Positions 16,185 through 27,613 are shown, numbered from the stretch's first letter. The stretch is 64,000 nt of DNA from Streptomyces vinaceus (GCF_008704935.1 NZ_CP023692.1:2861001-2925000), one strand, 5' to 3'. Notes: generated by a model not told the origin, from the sequence alone. Program-made: numbers and translations.

Positions 16185-17387
16185 TCAACTCCCGTCGCCG
16201 CGAGTGGTACGGGTCGTGCGCGGCAGGTAGACGAGGGCCTCGGTGGCGGCGAACCGCAGGACGAAGGTGGTGACCAGGGCCAGGGCCGTGGCGGGCAGCA
16301 CCTGCATGCCGAACCGGGCGACGAACAGGGCGATCAGCGGGATCCGCAGCAGCAGGTCGGCATTGGCCAGCAGGGCGAAACGGCCGACCCGGTCGGCCCA
16401 GTGGCGGTGCCGGCGCCGTTCGCGGAAGAGCAGGATCTCGATGAGGACGAAGTTCCAGACCACCCCGGCCTGGTTGGCGGCGATCTCGGCCGGCAGGTAG
16501 TGCACCCCGGCGTGCGTGAGCAGCCACAGCGCGAACAGGTTCGGGACGAAGCCGGAGAGCCCGATCAGCCCGAAGCCGATCATGCGGGCCAGCGGGGTCG
16601 CGGAGCGCAGCGCGGCAAGGTGGGCGAGGAACCGCAGCCCCTCGCGGGCCCCGGACTTGGACTCGCCGCAGTAGCGGTCCTGGAAGACGAACGGCACCTC
16701 GGCGACCTTGGCGGGCCGGCAGCGCACGGCCAGCTCCAGCAGGATCTTGTAGCCGAGGGGTTTGAGGGCGTCCGCGGTGACCAAGGGGCGGCGCATGGCG
16801 AAGAATCCGCTCATCGGGTCGCTGATCCCGCGCAGGGCGCGCGGGAAGAGCCCCTTGGTGAGCCAGGTCGCGCCGCGCGAGACGGCCACGCGGTAGTTCC
16901 CTGCGAGTCCGGCCCGGCTGCCGCCGGGCAGGTAGCGGGAGGCGACGACGAGGTCGGCGCCGGTGCGTTCGCCCTCCCCGACGAGCTCGGGCACCAGGTG
17001 GGGCGGGTGCTGGAGGTCGGCGTCCATGACGACGATCCAGTCCGTACGGGCCCGTTTCACCCCTTCGACGACGGCGCCTCCCAGCCCCCCGACCGCCCGC
17101 TCGCGGTGCAGGACGGAGACCGGGAAGGGCAGGTCGGGGGCGGCCTTCTCGATGACGGCCGGGGTTCCGTCCGTGGAGTCGTCCACGAACAGCACCGCGC
17201 AGGGCAGGTGGGCGGGGAGCGAGGCGGCGAGCCGGCTCAGCAACTCGCTGATGTTCCCCTCCTCGTTGAAGGTCGGGATGATGAGGGTGACGCTGCCCGC
17301 CGCGCGCTCGGCCTCCTCCTGCCGCTCACCCGGAATGGATACTTCCGGATCGCTCAGGGCGTGCGGGGTCCACAGGTCCTCGCTCAT
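16185..17387 (-). CDS. Polyprenol-phosphate glycosyltransferase fused to GtrA membrane domain
   Basis: 400 residues from ATG 17387. A GT2 domain of DPM1 type fills about residues 30-260: LIIPTFNEEGNI, VLFVDDSTDGT, VGGLGGAVVEGVKRA, VMDADLQHPP and DPMSGFFAMRR. Four hydrophobic helices follow (about 265-385, IGFGLIGLSGFVPNLFALWLL onward), a GtrA-like domain that moves polyprenol-linked sugars across the membrane. It should load mannose or glucose onto polyprenyl phosphate, the donor needed by the GT39 enzyme encoded 5 bp upstream. Part of the three-transferase operon. Confidence 0.9.
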   Translation of the reverse strand: MSEDLWTPHALSDPEVSIPGERQEEAERAAGSVTLIIPTFNEEGNISELLSRLAASLPAHLPCAVLFVDDSTDGTPAVIEKAAPDLPFPVSVLHRERAVGGLGGAVVEGVKRARTDWIVVMDADLQHPPHLVPELVGEGERTGADLVVASRYLPGGSRAGLAGNYRVAVSRGATWLTKGLFPRALRGISDPMSGFFAMRRPLVTADALKPLGYKILLELAVRCRPAKVAEVPFVFQDRYCGESKSGAREGLRFLAHLAALRSATPLARMIGFGLIGLSGFVPNLFALWLLTHAGVHYLPAEIAANQAGVVWNFVLIEILLFRERRRHRHWADRVGRFALLANADLLLRIPLIALFVARFGMQVLPATALALVTTFVLRFAATEALVYLPRTTRTTRGDGS

Positions 17388-17392
17388 GGCGG

Positions 17393-19078
17393 TCAGCTCC
17401 CGTCGGCTCGGTCGGTCCTGCGGATCTCGATGCGGTCCTCGCCGGAGCCGAAGACGGCCACCACGCTCGAATGCTCCAGCGCGGCCTTCACGTTGGGCAG
17501 GTCCACCGCGTCCCGGCGGACGGTGGGCGAGGAGACCACGTAGTCGATGTCGCGCCAGCCGCGCGGCAGGGTCTTGGTGACGGCGGGGTCGAGGTCGGCC
17601 TTGTAGAACCAGACGGCGCCGAGCCCGGGCTGGAAACCGTGGTGCACGGCGTCCAGCCAGAGCGCGTCGTCCACGAGGACCCGGGTGCGCCCGGGATCGG
17701 GGACCTCCCGGCCGAGCCAGGCGGCGGCCTGCCGGTACGGGGCGTTGGCGTCGGCCGTGAGCGCGGTGCGGTCGCCCTCGTACCAGCGCGGCAGGACGTA
17801 CACCGCGGCCGACAGGGCGAGTACGCCGATCAGCGCGCGGCGCCCGATCAGGCGCGACCGGCGCTCCCCGGGCGCCCGGCGGCGACGCAGCACCGCGTGC
17901 GTGACGCTGGCCGCGCCCCCTGCGAGGACCAGCGCGAGGAAGGGCAGCGCCTGGATCACGTACATCGCGGGCAGGTAGCCGGAGGGCCGCATCGCGACGG
18001 CCGCGAGGATCACGGCGGCGAGCGCCGGGCCCGCGAGCGCGCGGGCCGTGACGGACCACCTGGGGGTGGCGAGCAGCAGGAGCGCTCCGGCCAGCCCGCC
18101 GAGCGGCAGGACGGTGTCGTAGTACAGCCAGGACCGGAGCACGCCGTTCGAGCCGGATCCGGGGGTGAGGACGAAGCCCGAGCCCGGGCGGCTCATCTGG
18201 TACGTGATGCCGTCGATCAGCGAGACGTGCCCGGCACCGGGCAGCAGTTCGCTGTTGAGCAGCGCGTACAGGGGATAGGAGAGCCCGATGAGCGCGCAGG
18301 CGGTGACGGCCCCGGTGACGGCGAACTTGCGGGTGTCGCGGTGGCTGTGGCGCCACATGGTCACCAGCAGCGCCGGGAGCACCACCAGCATCGTCTCCTT
18401 GGTCAGGACGGCGGTGGCGGCGGCGAGTCCCGATCCGAAGTGGTGCCACAGGTGGCGGCTGGGGGACGCGGCCAGGCAGAAGGCCAGCAGCATCCACAGG
18501 ACGGCGAGGTTGTCGAGGAAGATCTCCCGCTGGAGCACGACGGAGAGCGGGGAGAGTCCGAAGAGGGCCATCGCGAGGGCCCCGGCCCAGCGCGGCAGCC
18601 AAAGCCGGCGGGCGAGCACGTAGATCAGTACCGAACTCGCGGCCGAGACGGCGAGCATCGAGAAGCGCATCGGCGCGACGGTCATCCAGTCGGGCACGAG
18701 GAGCGAGGGCAGGTAGGTCAGGCCCGCTATCTGGATCCAGCCGAGCGGCGGATGGTCGTACCAGTACGTGTAGTGCGCGAGGCCGTCGCCCTGCTGGACG
18801 GCCCACGCCTGGGCGAGGTACGTGCCCTCGTCGTCGCTCAGGGTCGGGAAGTTCGTGATGTTCCAGCCCTGGACGAGGACGATCGCGAGCAGGACGGCCC
18901 CGCAGAGCAGCAGGTCGGGGCGGGAGGAGCGGAACCGGACGAGGGGGTGGGCCGGGGCGGGCGGCCGGACCCCGAGTCCGCCGGGACGGGTTCGCTGCTG
19001 CGGGATCAGAGGTGCGGTGCCGGCGGCCGTGGCGGTGCCGGGCCGGGGATCAGTGGCCGTGGGCAGGGTGGCGGTCAC
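17393..19078 (-). CDS. GT39-type membrane glycosyltransferase (ArnT/PMT-like)
   Basis: 561 residues from GTG 19078, which overlaps the stop of the upstream gene (GTGA). A low-complexity cytoplasmic head (1-55) leads to about eleven membrane helices. The first external loop has the acidic pair DDEGTYLAQAWA and the YDHPPLGW motif typical of GT39/GT83 enzymes, which use polyprenyl-phosphate sugars. A C-terminal extracytoplasmic domain (about 440-561) follows. Acceptor unknown. It pairs logically with the DPM1-like gene 5 bp downstream, which would make its donor. Confidence 0.87.
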   Translation of the reverse strand: MTATLPTATDPRPGTATAAGTAPLIPQQRTRPGGLGVRPPAPAHPLVRFRSSRPDLLLCGAVLLAIVLVQGWNITNFPTLSDDEGTYLAQAWAVQQGDGLAHYTYWYDHPPLGWIQIAGLTYLPSLLVPDWMTVAPMRFSMLAVSAASSVLIYVLARRLWLPRWAGALAMALFGLSPLSVVLQREIFLDNLAVLWMLLAFCLAASPSRHLWHHFGSGLAAATAVLTKETMLVVLPALLVTMWRHSHRDTRKFAVTGAVTACALIGLSYPLYALLNSELLPGAGHVSLIDGITYQMSRPGSGFVLTPGSGSNGVLRSWLYYDTVLPLGGLAGALLLLATPRWSVTARALAGPALAAVILAAVAMRPSGYLPAMYVIQALPFLALVLAGGAASVTHAVLRRRRAPGERRSRLIGRRALIGVLALSAAVYVLPRWYEGDRTALTADANAPYRQAAAWLGREVPDPGRTRVLVDDALWLDAVHHGFQPGLGAVWFYKADLDPAVTKTLPRGWRDIDYVVSSPTVRRDAVDLPNVKAALEHSSVVAVFGSGEDRIEIRRTDRADGS

Positions 19079-20400
19079 TGGTGGCCGTCCTCTCGGATCG
19101 CGGTGGACGCGCCGGCGGCGGAGACCGCGGCGGTGGCGCTGATCGGAGCGAGGTGGGCGCCGGTGTGGCTGGTCAGCTCCCACTCGTTGCGGCCGCGCTG
19201 CTCGCGCCAGACCGCCCGGATCGCGGCGCCGGCCAGCATCACCTGGTAGAACGGGCCGCCGACGACGAGCTTGAGGTAGTGCACGAAGCGGACGCGCAGC
19301 CCGTACTGGCGGCCGAAGTCGTGCAGGCCGACGATCTCGAAGACGAACGTCACCATCGCCGTGATCATGGGGAGGAAGGTGATGATCGCGATGCCGACGG
19401 GCACGTCGAGCAGGACCGCGACGGCGAAGTTGAGCGGGATGATCACCCCGGAGGCGGCCTGCATGAACGGGGTCATCAGCGTGTAGCGGGCCAGCCAGCG
19501 CTGGCCGCGGCCGGGCAGCCGCTGCCAGTCCTTCTTCCGGTAGACCTGCAGGAAGCCCTGGTTCCAGCGGGTGCGCTGCTTGAGCAGGCTCATCAGCGAG
19601 CCGGGCGTCTCCTCGCGGGTGACCATGTCGCAGTCGTACGCGACGACCACCTTCTTGCCGGCCGAGGAGAGGCGCACGCCCAGGTCGCAGTCCTCGGCGA
19701 GGCAGTTCTGGTCCCAGCCGCCGGCCTCGCGGAGCACCTCGGTCCGCACGAAGACGGTGTTGCCGCCGAGTGGGATGAACCCCTTCTCGGCGTGCAGGTG
19801 CAGCCGGGAACGGAACCAGAAGAAGTACTCCAGGCAGTTGCGCAGGCTGTACCAGGAGGAGTGGAAGTTGATGAGCTGGACCCCGCCCTGGACCACGTCG
19901 GCCGCGGTGGCGCGGAAGGCGTGGTCGACGTGGGCGAGCAGTTCGGGATGGACCTGGTCCTCGGCGTCGAAGACCCCGACGATGTCGCCCCGGCAGTGCG
20001 GGAGGGCGGTGTTGAGGGCCTTCGGCTTGTTCTTGGTCTCGTGGTGGTCGACGACGACCCGTACCCGCTCGGGGGCCCGCGCGGCGGCGGCCTCGGCCAC
20101 GGCGGCGGTCGCCGGGTCGTCGTGTCCGACGATGACGATGATCTCGTAGTCGCCGTGGCTCGATTCGAGCAGCCGGTCGATCGTGTGGCTCAGGACCGCC
20201 TGCTCGTGCCGGGCCGGCAGCAGCAGCGAGAAGGCCAGCCGGCCCTCGCCGTCGGGGCGGTCGAACCGGGTGGAGGCCAGCGTCTCCGGCGTGCGCCACG
20301 CGTGCATCTGCCACCACAGCGTGAAGGCGGCCATCCAGAACAGGGCAAACGAAATCCCGAATATGACAACAGAGGTGTACAAAACGTCCCCCACAGACAT
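19075..20400 (-). CDS. Processive GT2 membrane glycosyltransferase (cellulose/hyaluronan synthase-like)
   Basis: 441 residues from ATG 20400 (MSVGDVLYTS); an upstream TTG at 20427 preceded by GGGGGG is possible. An N-terminal helix (8-30) is followed by a cytoplasmic GT2 domain with VGHDD, DAED (145-148), AEDCD (235-239) and the processivity motif QRTRW (275-279), then three membrane helices (about 300-380). This D,D,D,QxxRW set is that of enzymes making beta-linked polymers. First gene of the operon; the downstream copper oxidase may modify its product. The polymer itself is not predictable. Confidence 0.88.
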   Translation of the reverse strand: MSVGDVLYTSVVIFGISFALFWMAAFTLWWQMHAWRTPETLASTRFDRPDGEGRLAFSLLLPARHEQAVLSHTIDRLLESSHGDYEIIVIVGHDDPATAAVAEAAAARAPERVRVVVDHHETKNKPKALNTALPHCRGDIVGVFDAEDQVHPELLAHVDHAFRATAADVVQGGVQLINFHSSWYSLRNCLEYFFWFRSRLHLHAEKGFIPLGGNTVFVRTEVLREAGGWDQNCLAEDCDLGVRLSSAGKKVVVAYDCDMVTREETPGSLMSLLKQRTRWNQGFLQVYRKKDWQRLPGRGQRWLARYTLMTPFMQAASGVIIPLNFAVAVLLDVPVGIAIITFLPMITAMVTFVFEIVGLHDFGRQYGLRVRFVHYLKLVVGGPFYQVMLAGAAIRAVWREQRGRNEWELTSHTGAHLAPISATAAVSAAGASTAIREDGHQ

Positions 20401-20655
20401 GCCGCGGCACCCGGCGGCGATCGGCAAACCCCCCAGGGGATCGAGGCGGGCCCCCCGGCCCGCCCGCCCCTGCTTCCCCCAGCTCCCCCTGCTTCCCCCT
20501 CGGGCGCACCCCCCGGTGCACCCGCTCGGCGGCTCCCCCTGACGTCCGCAGACACGAGAGTAGGCAGCGAAAATGAAACCCAGGAGCCGCGGGGATAAAA
20601 ACCAGGTTTCCGAACTGTCGGACCAGCAACTGGAATTGACGCTACTCCGGCGGAT

Positions 20656-22710
<2,055 letters not shown>

Positions 22711-22865
22711 GGCCCCATCCTCGCGCACGGGACGGGACGCCGCCGGGAGCCCGGAACGGCGTGCCTGCCGGGCGCCGGCCGGGCGCCGAGCGGGGGCCAC
22801 GGCACGCCGGGTGCATCGGGGGCCGCTTGCGCGAGGTGGAACGTACATATATGCGCGGGAGCGGG

Positions 22866-22900
22866 GGGAGTTGGGTCAACTCCCTCTGATCTAGCTCAGA
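22866..22900. promoter_or_regulatory. Two adjacent inverted repeats in the yyaL / NB-ARC divergent promoter region
   Basis: GGGAGTTG-GGT-CAACTCCC (22866-22884) is followed at once by TCTGA-TCTAGC-TCAGA (22885-22900). Both are perfect. They lie 70-110 bp upstream of the NB-ARC gene and about 160-190 bp upstream of the yyaL-like gene, so they could control either. Confidence 0.42.
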
Positions 22901-22972
22901 TTCCTCGCGCTCGCGGCAGTCCCGGCGGACACTTGGGGCCACGTTGCCGGAGCTCTCTTGAGGGGGATGCCG

Positions 22973-25900
22973 ATGCGGGACAGCCATCGCGGTGAGGCCG
23001 AGCGACTGTTGGAGCGGGCCGTGGACGAGGAGGCCCGGCGGGGGGCCGGGACCGGCACGCCGGTCGACACGGCGGCGCTGACGGCGCGCGGCCTGGAGGC
23101 GCTGGACGCGCTGGCGGCGAGCGCCGCCGAGGAGTACGCGGCGTACGTACGGGCCCTGGACGAGGCGGCGGCCGGGGACGAGTCCCTCGGCGAGGCCTTC
23201 CGGCGCGGGAACACCTCAACGGCCCTGCTCGTGACGGCGGTTGCGGCGGCAGCGGCCGTCGGGGCGGACCTGTCGCTCGGGGTCGGGGCCGGTACGGCAC
23301 TGGCGGCCGGCGCCGTCACCGGCCTCGCCGGGGCGGTGGCCACGGTCGCCAAGGTGACCGCCCTGCACCTGCCCGCCGCGAACCGGCGCGCCGGGGTGCG
23401 CGGCCGGCCCGGCGGGCCGGAGCAGCTGCGGCTGCAGTGGCTGACGGCGCTGGAGGTGCGCGGGATACGACCGTTCCTGGAGCAGCAGCGCACGGTGGCC
23501 GCCGCGGCGCGGGGGCCCCGCCAGACCTCCCGGACCGCCGCCCCCCAGCTGCGCGGCACCGACCGCAGCGCGGAGGCCCGGCGGCGCAGCGTACTGGAGC
23601 AGTCCTTCGGTCAACTCCCCCAGACGGCCGTCTCGTTCTCGGGCCGCCGCGCCGAGCTGACCCGGATCGCGCAGTGGGTCCAGGCGGCCCGGGCCAGTAC
23701 GGAGACCCGCCCGGTCGTCGTGGTGCTGCACGGCGAGCCGGGCGTGGGCCGCACGGCCCTCGCCCTGCGGGCCGCCGGCGCGCTGCGCGACCAGTTCCGC
23801 GGGGCCTGCGTGGTGGACCTGCGGGGCGGCTCGCTCAGCGGGGAGGCGCCGCTGCCGATCCGGGAGGCGCTGCTGCACCTGCTGAACCGGCTCGGCGCAC
23901 CGCGCGAGCAGCTGCTGTTCCGCGAGGGGTCCTCGGCGGAGCAGCAGGTACGACGCCTGCACGAGCTGTACCACCAGCACCTCCAGGGGCTGCCGGTCAC
24001 GGTGCTGCTGGACGACGCCGTGGACGCGGAGCAGGTGCGGATGCTGGTGCCGGAGCGGTCGGAGAGCCTGGTGCTGGTGACGTCCCGGAAGCCGCTGGAG
24101 CTGCCCGGCCTGTCGGCGTGGGTGCACCAGCTGCCGGTGGAGCGGCTCGGGGAGGCGGAGAGCGCGGAGCTGGTGCGCGCGGGGGCCGAGGCGGCCGGTG
24201 CGGTCCCGGCCCCGACCCCGACCCCGACCCCGGTCCCGGCCCCGGTCCCGCAGAAGGAGGACGGGGCGGACGCCCTGCGGGCCCTGCTCGCGCTCGGCGG
24301 CGGGCTCCCGCTGGCCCTGCGCGTCCTGGCCCCGCTGGCCCCGCTCGCTCCGGCCGAGGCGCAGCCCCCGGCCGGTCCCGACGCGCTGGAGGGCGCCCTC
24401 GCGCTGGCCTACGTACGGCTGCCCGAGGAGCGGCGGCGGCTGCTGCGGCGCCTGACCCTGGCCGGGCGGGCCTCGCTGGGGCCCTCGGCCGCGGCGGCGC
24501 TGATCGACGCCGACCGGGCGGCCGCCGGGCTGCTGCTGCGCGAGCTGGCGCAGGCGGGCCTGCTGGACCACGTGCGCGGGGAGCGGTACCGGATGCACGA
24601 CGCGGTGCGCTCGTACGCGGCGGCGCGGCTCGCGGCGGACGAGGACCGGGCCGAGGCCTCGGCGGCGCACGGCCGGCTGATCCGCAACTACGCGCAGCTC
24701 GCCGACGCGGTGATCCGCATGGTCGACGGGAAGATGTCGACCCGCGCCCACCACTTCGGCGGCCACGGCTTCGCCTCGCTCGACGCGGCGCTGCGCTGGC
24801 TGGACGACGAGTCGAGCTTCATCACGGCCGCGCTGCGGCACTCCGAGGACGTGGACCAGCAGGCCGTACTGGACCTGCTCGGGGCGCTCTGCGACTTCTG
24901 CCTGCTGCGCGGGGACCTGTACCGGCTCGGCGAGATCAACGAACTCACCCTGGCGGTGGAGGCCGCCCGCCAGGGCGGTCCCGGCGAGGGGCGCCTGGTC
25001 CGCTCCGTGCAGTGGCGCACCGGTATCGCGGCCCGCCAGCTCGGCGAGCTGGACAAGGCCCGGACCACGCTGACCTCGGTGGTCGACCAGTACCGGGAGG
25101 CCCACCAGGACGCCGGCGCGGGCATGGCCCTCATCTCGCTCGGCATCACCTTGCACCACCAGGGCCAGCTCCCGGAGGCCGCGGCCCGCATCCGCGAGGC
25201 GCTGGTGCTCCAGGAGCCGGACGAGCTGGCCGGCGACCGCGCGTGGGCCCTGCACGCCCTCGCGGCGGTGGAGCGCGACCGCGCGCACCTGGCGGAGGCG
25301 GCGCAGCTGCTGGAGCGGTCGCTGGCCCTGCACCGGGAGAGCGAGAGCGTCCACGGTGAGGCGTGGGCGCACTTCCAGCTGGGCCAGGTGCACCTGAGGC
25401 TCGGCGACGTCCCGGCGGCGGAGGCGGAGCTGAAGCTCGCCCTCGACCTGTACGGGCGCACGCGCGACGAGCGCGGCCAGGCCTGGGCGCTGACCCAGCT
25501 GGGCCGGGCCCGCGTCGTCGACGGGGACACCGGCCCCGCGGTGGAGCGGCTGCGCGAGGCGCTGGCCAGGCACCGGGAGCAGGAGGACGCGCGCGGCGAG
25601 GCGTGGACGCTGTACTACCTCGGGCAGGCGCTGGAGGAGGGCGGCGAGCGCGACCAGTCGGTACGGGAGCTGGAGCGGGCCCGCACGATGTTCTCGCGGA
25701 TGCGGGACGTGTACGGGCTGGCCCACGCCCGCCATCACTCGGGCCGGGTCACGCGCGACCAGCGGGCGGCGCAGACGGGGAACCTGCGCAACTCGGGGTT
25801 CGCCCGGCAGCTGCTCATGGACGCCCGGGCGGACTTCCGGCGGATCGGGCTGGCCCACGGGGAGGCGTGGACCTGCCTGGAGCTGGCGGTGATCGACGCG

Positions 25901-26260
25901 GGCAACGGACGGGTGGCGCAGGCGCTGGGTCTGTGCGAGGAGGCGGCCCGGCTGTTCATCTCGTACGGGGACCGGCGCGGGGAGGACTGGGCCCGCTTCC
26001 TGCGCTGCACGCTGCTGCCGTACGCGCTCCCGGGCGGTGCGGGCGTGGAGGAGGCCCGGGCGGAGCTGGCCCGGCTCGCCGCCGCGCCGCACACGATGCG
26101 GGACGGGCGCCTGGAGGACGGCCTGGACGCCTACGCCGTGGTGCTGGGGCGCGGGGTGGATCCGGCGGAGGGCTGGCAGGCGTGGCGGCTCGGGCTGGTC
26201 CCGAACCTGCACTCGCGGGAGATCATGGGGGTCCCCATGCCGCCCGCCTCGCCGGCGTGA
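22973..26260 (+). CDS. Large NB-ARC/TPR STAND protein with N-terminal membrane hairpin
   Basis: 1095 residues; ATG 22973 is favoured by AGGGGG six bases upstream (ATG 22967 also possible). Residues about 80-125 hold two hydrophobic alanine/glycine-rich helices. An NB-ARC domain follows, with P-loop GEPGVGRTAL (about 253-262, arginine in place of the usual lysine), VTVLLDDAV as Walker B and GLPLAL. A proline linker with PT/PV repeats (about 405-422) interrupts it. About eight TPR-like repeats fill residues 670-1050 (GEAWAHFQLGQVHLRLGD and variants). No DNA-binding domain is seen, unlike SARP regulators, so it may be a membrane-tethered signalling or scaffold protein. Confidence 0.82.
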   Translation: MRDSHRGEAERLLERAVDEEARRGAGTGTPVDTAALTARGLEALDALAASAAEEYAAYVRALDEAAAGDESLGEAFRRGNTSTALLVTAVAAAAAVGADLSLGVGAGTALAAGAVTGLAGAVATVAKVTALHLPAANRRAGVRGRPGGPEQLRLQWLTALEVRGIRPFLEQQRTVAAAARGPRQTSRTAAPQLRGTDRSAEARRRSVLEQSFGQLPQTAVSFSGRRAELTRIAQWVQAARASTETRPVVVVLHGEPGVGRTALALRAAGALRDQFRGACVVDLRGGSLSGEAPLPIREALLHLLNRLGAPREQLLFREGSSAEQQVRRLHELYHQHLQGLPVTVLLDDAVDAEQVRMLVPERSESLVLVTSRKPLELPGLSAWVHQLPVERLGEAESAELVRAGAEAAGAVPAPTPTPTPVPAPVPQKEDGADALRALLALGGGLPLALRVLAPLAPLAPAEAQPPAGPDALEGALALAYVRLPEERRRLLRRLTLAGRASLGPSAAAALIDADRAAAGLLLRELAQAGLLDHVRGERYRMHDAVRSYAAARLAADEDRAEASAAHGRLIRNYAQLADAVIRMVDGKMSTRAHHFGGHGFASLDAALRWLDDESSFITAALRHSEDVDQQAVLDLLGALCDFCLLRGDLYRLGEINELTLAVEAARQGGPGEGRLVRSVQWRTGIAARQLGELDKARTTLTSVVDQYREAHQDAGAGMALISLGITLHHQGQLPEAAARIREALVLQEPDELAGDRAWALHALAAVERDRAHLAEAAQLLERSLALHRESESVHGEAWAHFQLGQVHLRLGDVPAAEAELKLALDLYGRTRDERGQAWALTQLGRARVVDGDTGPAVERLREALARHREQEDARGEAWTLYYLGQALEEGGERDQSVRELERARTMFSRMRDVYGLAHARHHSGRVTRDQRAAQTGNLRNSGFARQLLMDARADFRRIGLAHGEAWTCLELAVIDAGNGRVAQALGLCEEAARLFISYGDRRGEDWARFLRCTLLPYALPGGAGVEEARAELARLAAAPHTMRDGRLEDGLDAYAVVLGRGVDPAEGWQAWRLGLVPNLHSREIMGVPMPPASPA

Positions 26261-26377
26261 CGACCGGGCGGGCCGGCCGTGCGGCCGCGCGGGCCGGAGC
26301 CGGTCGCGGCCGGCCGCCGTACGGACCCGCCCGCTGCGGACCGGCCTGACGGGCGAGCCGCGGGCAGCCCGCGCTCA

Positions 26378-26400
26378 CCGCCCCGCCCGTGGCGGGGCGG
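26378..26400. terminator. Bidirectional hairpin terminator
   Basis: CCGCCCCGCC-CGT-GGCGGGGCGG forms a perfect 10-bp stem between the NB-ARC gene (ends 26260) and the leftward small membrane gene (ends 26452). Confidence 0.6.
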
Positions 26401-26451
26401 CGGCGGGCCGGCACCCGGAGCCCGGGCGCGACATGCCGGTGGAACGGCTCC

Positions 26452-26685
26452 CTACGGGGCCTTCTCCGCCGCCGGGGCGGCGACGGCGGCCGCTCCGGCC
26501 TCCGGGGCCTCCTTGAAGTCGACCCGGCCCATGTGCCGGCTCATCGACTTCATCAGGCCCCACACCGCCAGGGCGAGGGCCGCGAACACGATGAAGCCCA
26601 GGACGCCGGGGGTCACCTTGTTCTTGTCGAAGGTGTCCCCCGCCAGCGGAAGGAGCTCGGTCAGTGCTGCCTGCGTAGCGCTCAT
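26452..26685 (-). CDS. Small single-helix membrane protein next to mca
   Basis: 77 residues. One transmembrane helix (about residues 28-45, GVLGFIVFAALALAVWGLM) lies between a short polar N-terminus and a basic then alanine-rich tail (MSRHMGRVDFKEAPE). It starts 2 bp after the mca stop, with GGGAG inside the mca end as its ribosome site, so the two are co-transcribed. A conserved small partner of mca in Streptomyces from memory; role unknown. Confidence 0.75.
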   Translation of the reverse strand: MSATQAALTELLPLAGDTFDKNKVTPGVLGFIVFAALALAVWGLMKSMSRHMGRVDFKEAPEAGAAAVAAPAAEKAP

Positions 26686-26687
26686 GG

Positions 26688-27569
26688 CTACGCATTCTCC
26701 CGGATGCCCTCGAAGAGGTCGGACTCGGGGAGGGAAGTGTCGACGAGCGACTTCGCGAGCTCGTACTCCTCCGTGGGCCAGACCTCCTTCTGGATCTCCA
26801 TCGGGACGCGGAACCAGCCGCCGTCCGGGTCGATCTGCGTGGCGTGCGCGACGAGCGCCTTGTCACGGATCTCGAAGAAGTCGGCGCACGGCACGTGCGT
26901 GGTCAGGGTCCGCTCCTTGCGCTCGAACTCCTTCCAGCGCTCCAGCCACTCCCCGTAGGGGGACTCCATGCCGCGCGAGAGCAGCGCCTCGTGCAGGGCG
27001 ACGGTGCGCGGCTTGTTGAAGCCCTGGTTGTAGTAGAGCTTCTGCGGCTGGTACGCCGGGCCGAACTCGGCCTCCGGGTACTTCTCGGTGTCCGCGGCGC
27101 CCTCGAAGGCCACCATCGAGATCTTGTGGGTCATGATGTGGTCGGGGTGCGGGTAGCCGCCGTTCTCGTCGTACGTGGTGATGACCTGCGGCCGGAAGGC
27201 GCGGATCTTCTTCACCAGGCGGCCGGCCGCCTCGTCCACGTCCTCCAGGGCGAAGCAGCCCTCGGGCAGCGGGGGCAGCGGGTCGCCCTCGGGCAGCCCG
27301 GAGTCGACGTAGCCCAGCCATTCCTGGTCGATGCCGAGGATCTGGCGCGCCTCGTCCATCTCCTTGGCGCGGACCTCGTGGATGTTCTCCTCGATGTACT
27401 TGTCACCCTGGAGCTTGGGGTTGAGGATCGAGCCCCGCTCACCCCCGGTGCAGGTCACCACCAGCACGGGAACCCCTTCGGACACGTACTTGGCCATGGT
27501 GGCCGCGCCCTTGCTCGACTCGTCGTCGGGGTGGGCATGGACGGCCATCAGTCGAAGCTGCTCGGTCAA
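26688..27569 (-). CDS. mca: Mycothiol S-conjugate amidase
   Basis: 293 residues, standard length. The LmbE-type zinc site is clear: VHAHPDDESSKG near the N-terminus, TTYDENGGYPHPDH with further ligands, and CTGGERGSILNP. Mca cleaves mycothiol conjugates of toxins so that the mercapturic acid can be exported, a detoxification step restricted to actinobacteria. The start is TTG at 27569, supported by GAGGAT six bases upstream. It is transcribed divergently from the DUF4307 gene, with a likely promoter between them. Confidence 0.93.
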   Translation of the reverse strand: MTEQLRLMAVHAHPDDESSKGAATMAKYVSEGVPVLVVTCTGGERGSILNPKLQGDKYIEENIHEVRAKEMDEARQILGIDQEWLGYVDSGLPEGDPLPPLPEGCFALEDVDEAAGRLVKKIRAFRPQVITTYDENGGYPHPDHIMTHKISMVAFEGAADTEKYPEAEFGPAYQPQKLYYNQGFNKPRTVALHEALLSRGMESPYGEWLERWKEFERKERTLTTHVPCADFFEIRDKALVAHATQIDPDGGWFRVPMEIQKEVWPTEEYELAKSLVDTSLPESDLFEGIRENA

Positions 27570-27582
27570 GACAGGATCCTCT

Positions 27583-27613
27583 TTGAGTCGTCAGGGCGTT
27601 CGCCTCCTATAGT
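27583..27613 (+). promoter_or_regulatory. Candidate promoter of the DUF4307 gene
   Basis: TTGAGT (27583-27588) and TATAGT (27608-27613) are separated by 19 bp and match the -35/-10 boxes of the main sigma factor well for a Streptomyces. The start codon is about 75 bp downstream. Confidence 0.45.

Noticed and set aside
13717..20400. Biosynthetic gene cluster for a glycosylated natural product
   Set aside because: No scaffold synthase, and the transferases are membrane polyprenol or processive types fitting wall or surface glycan.
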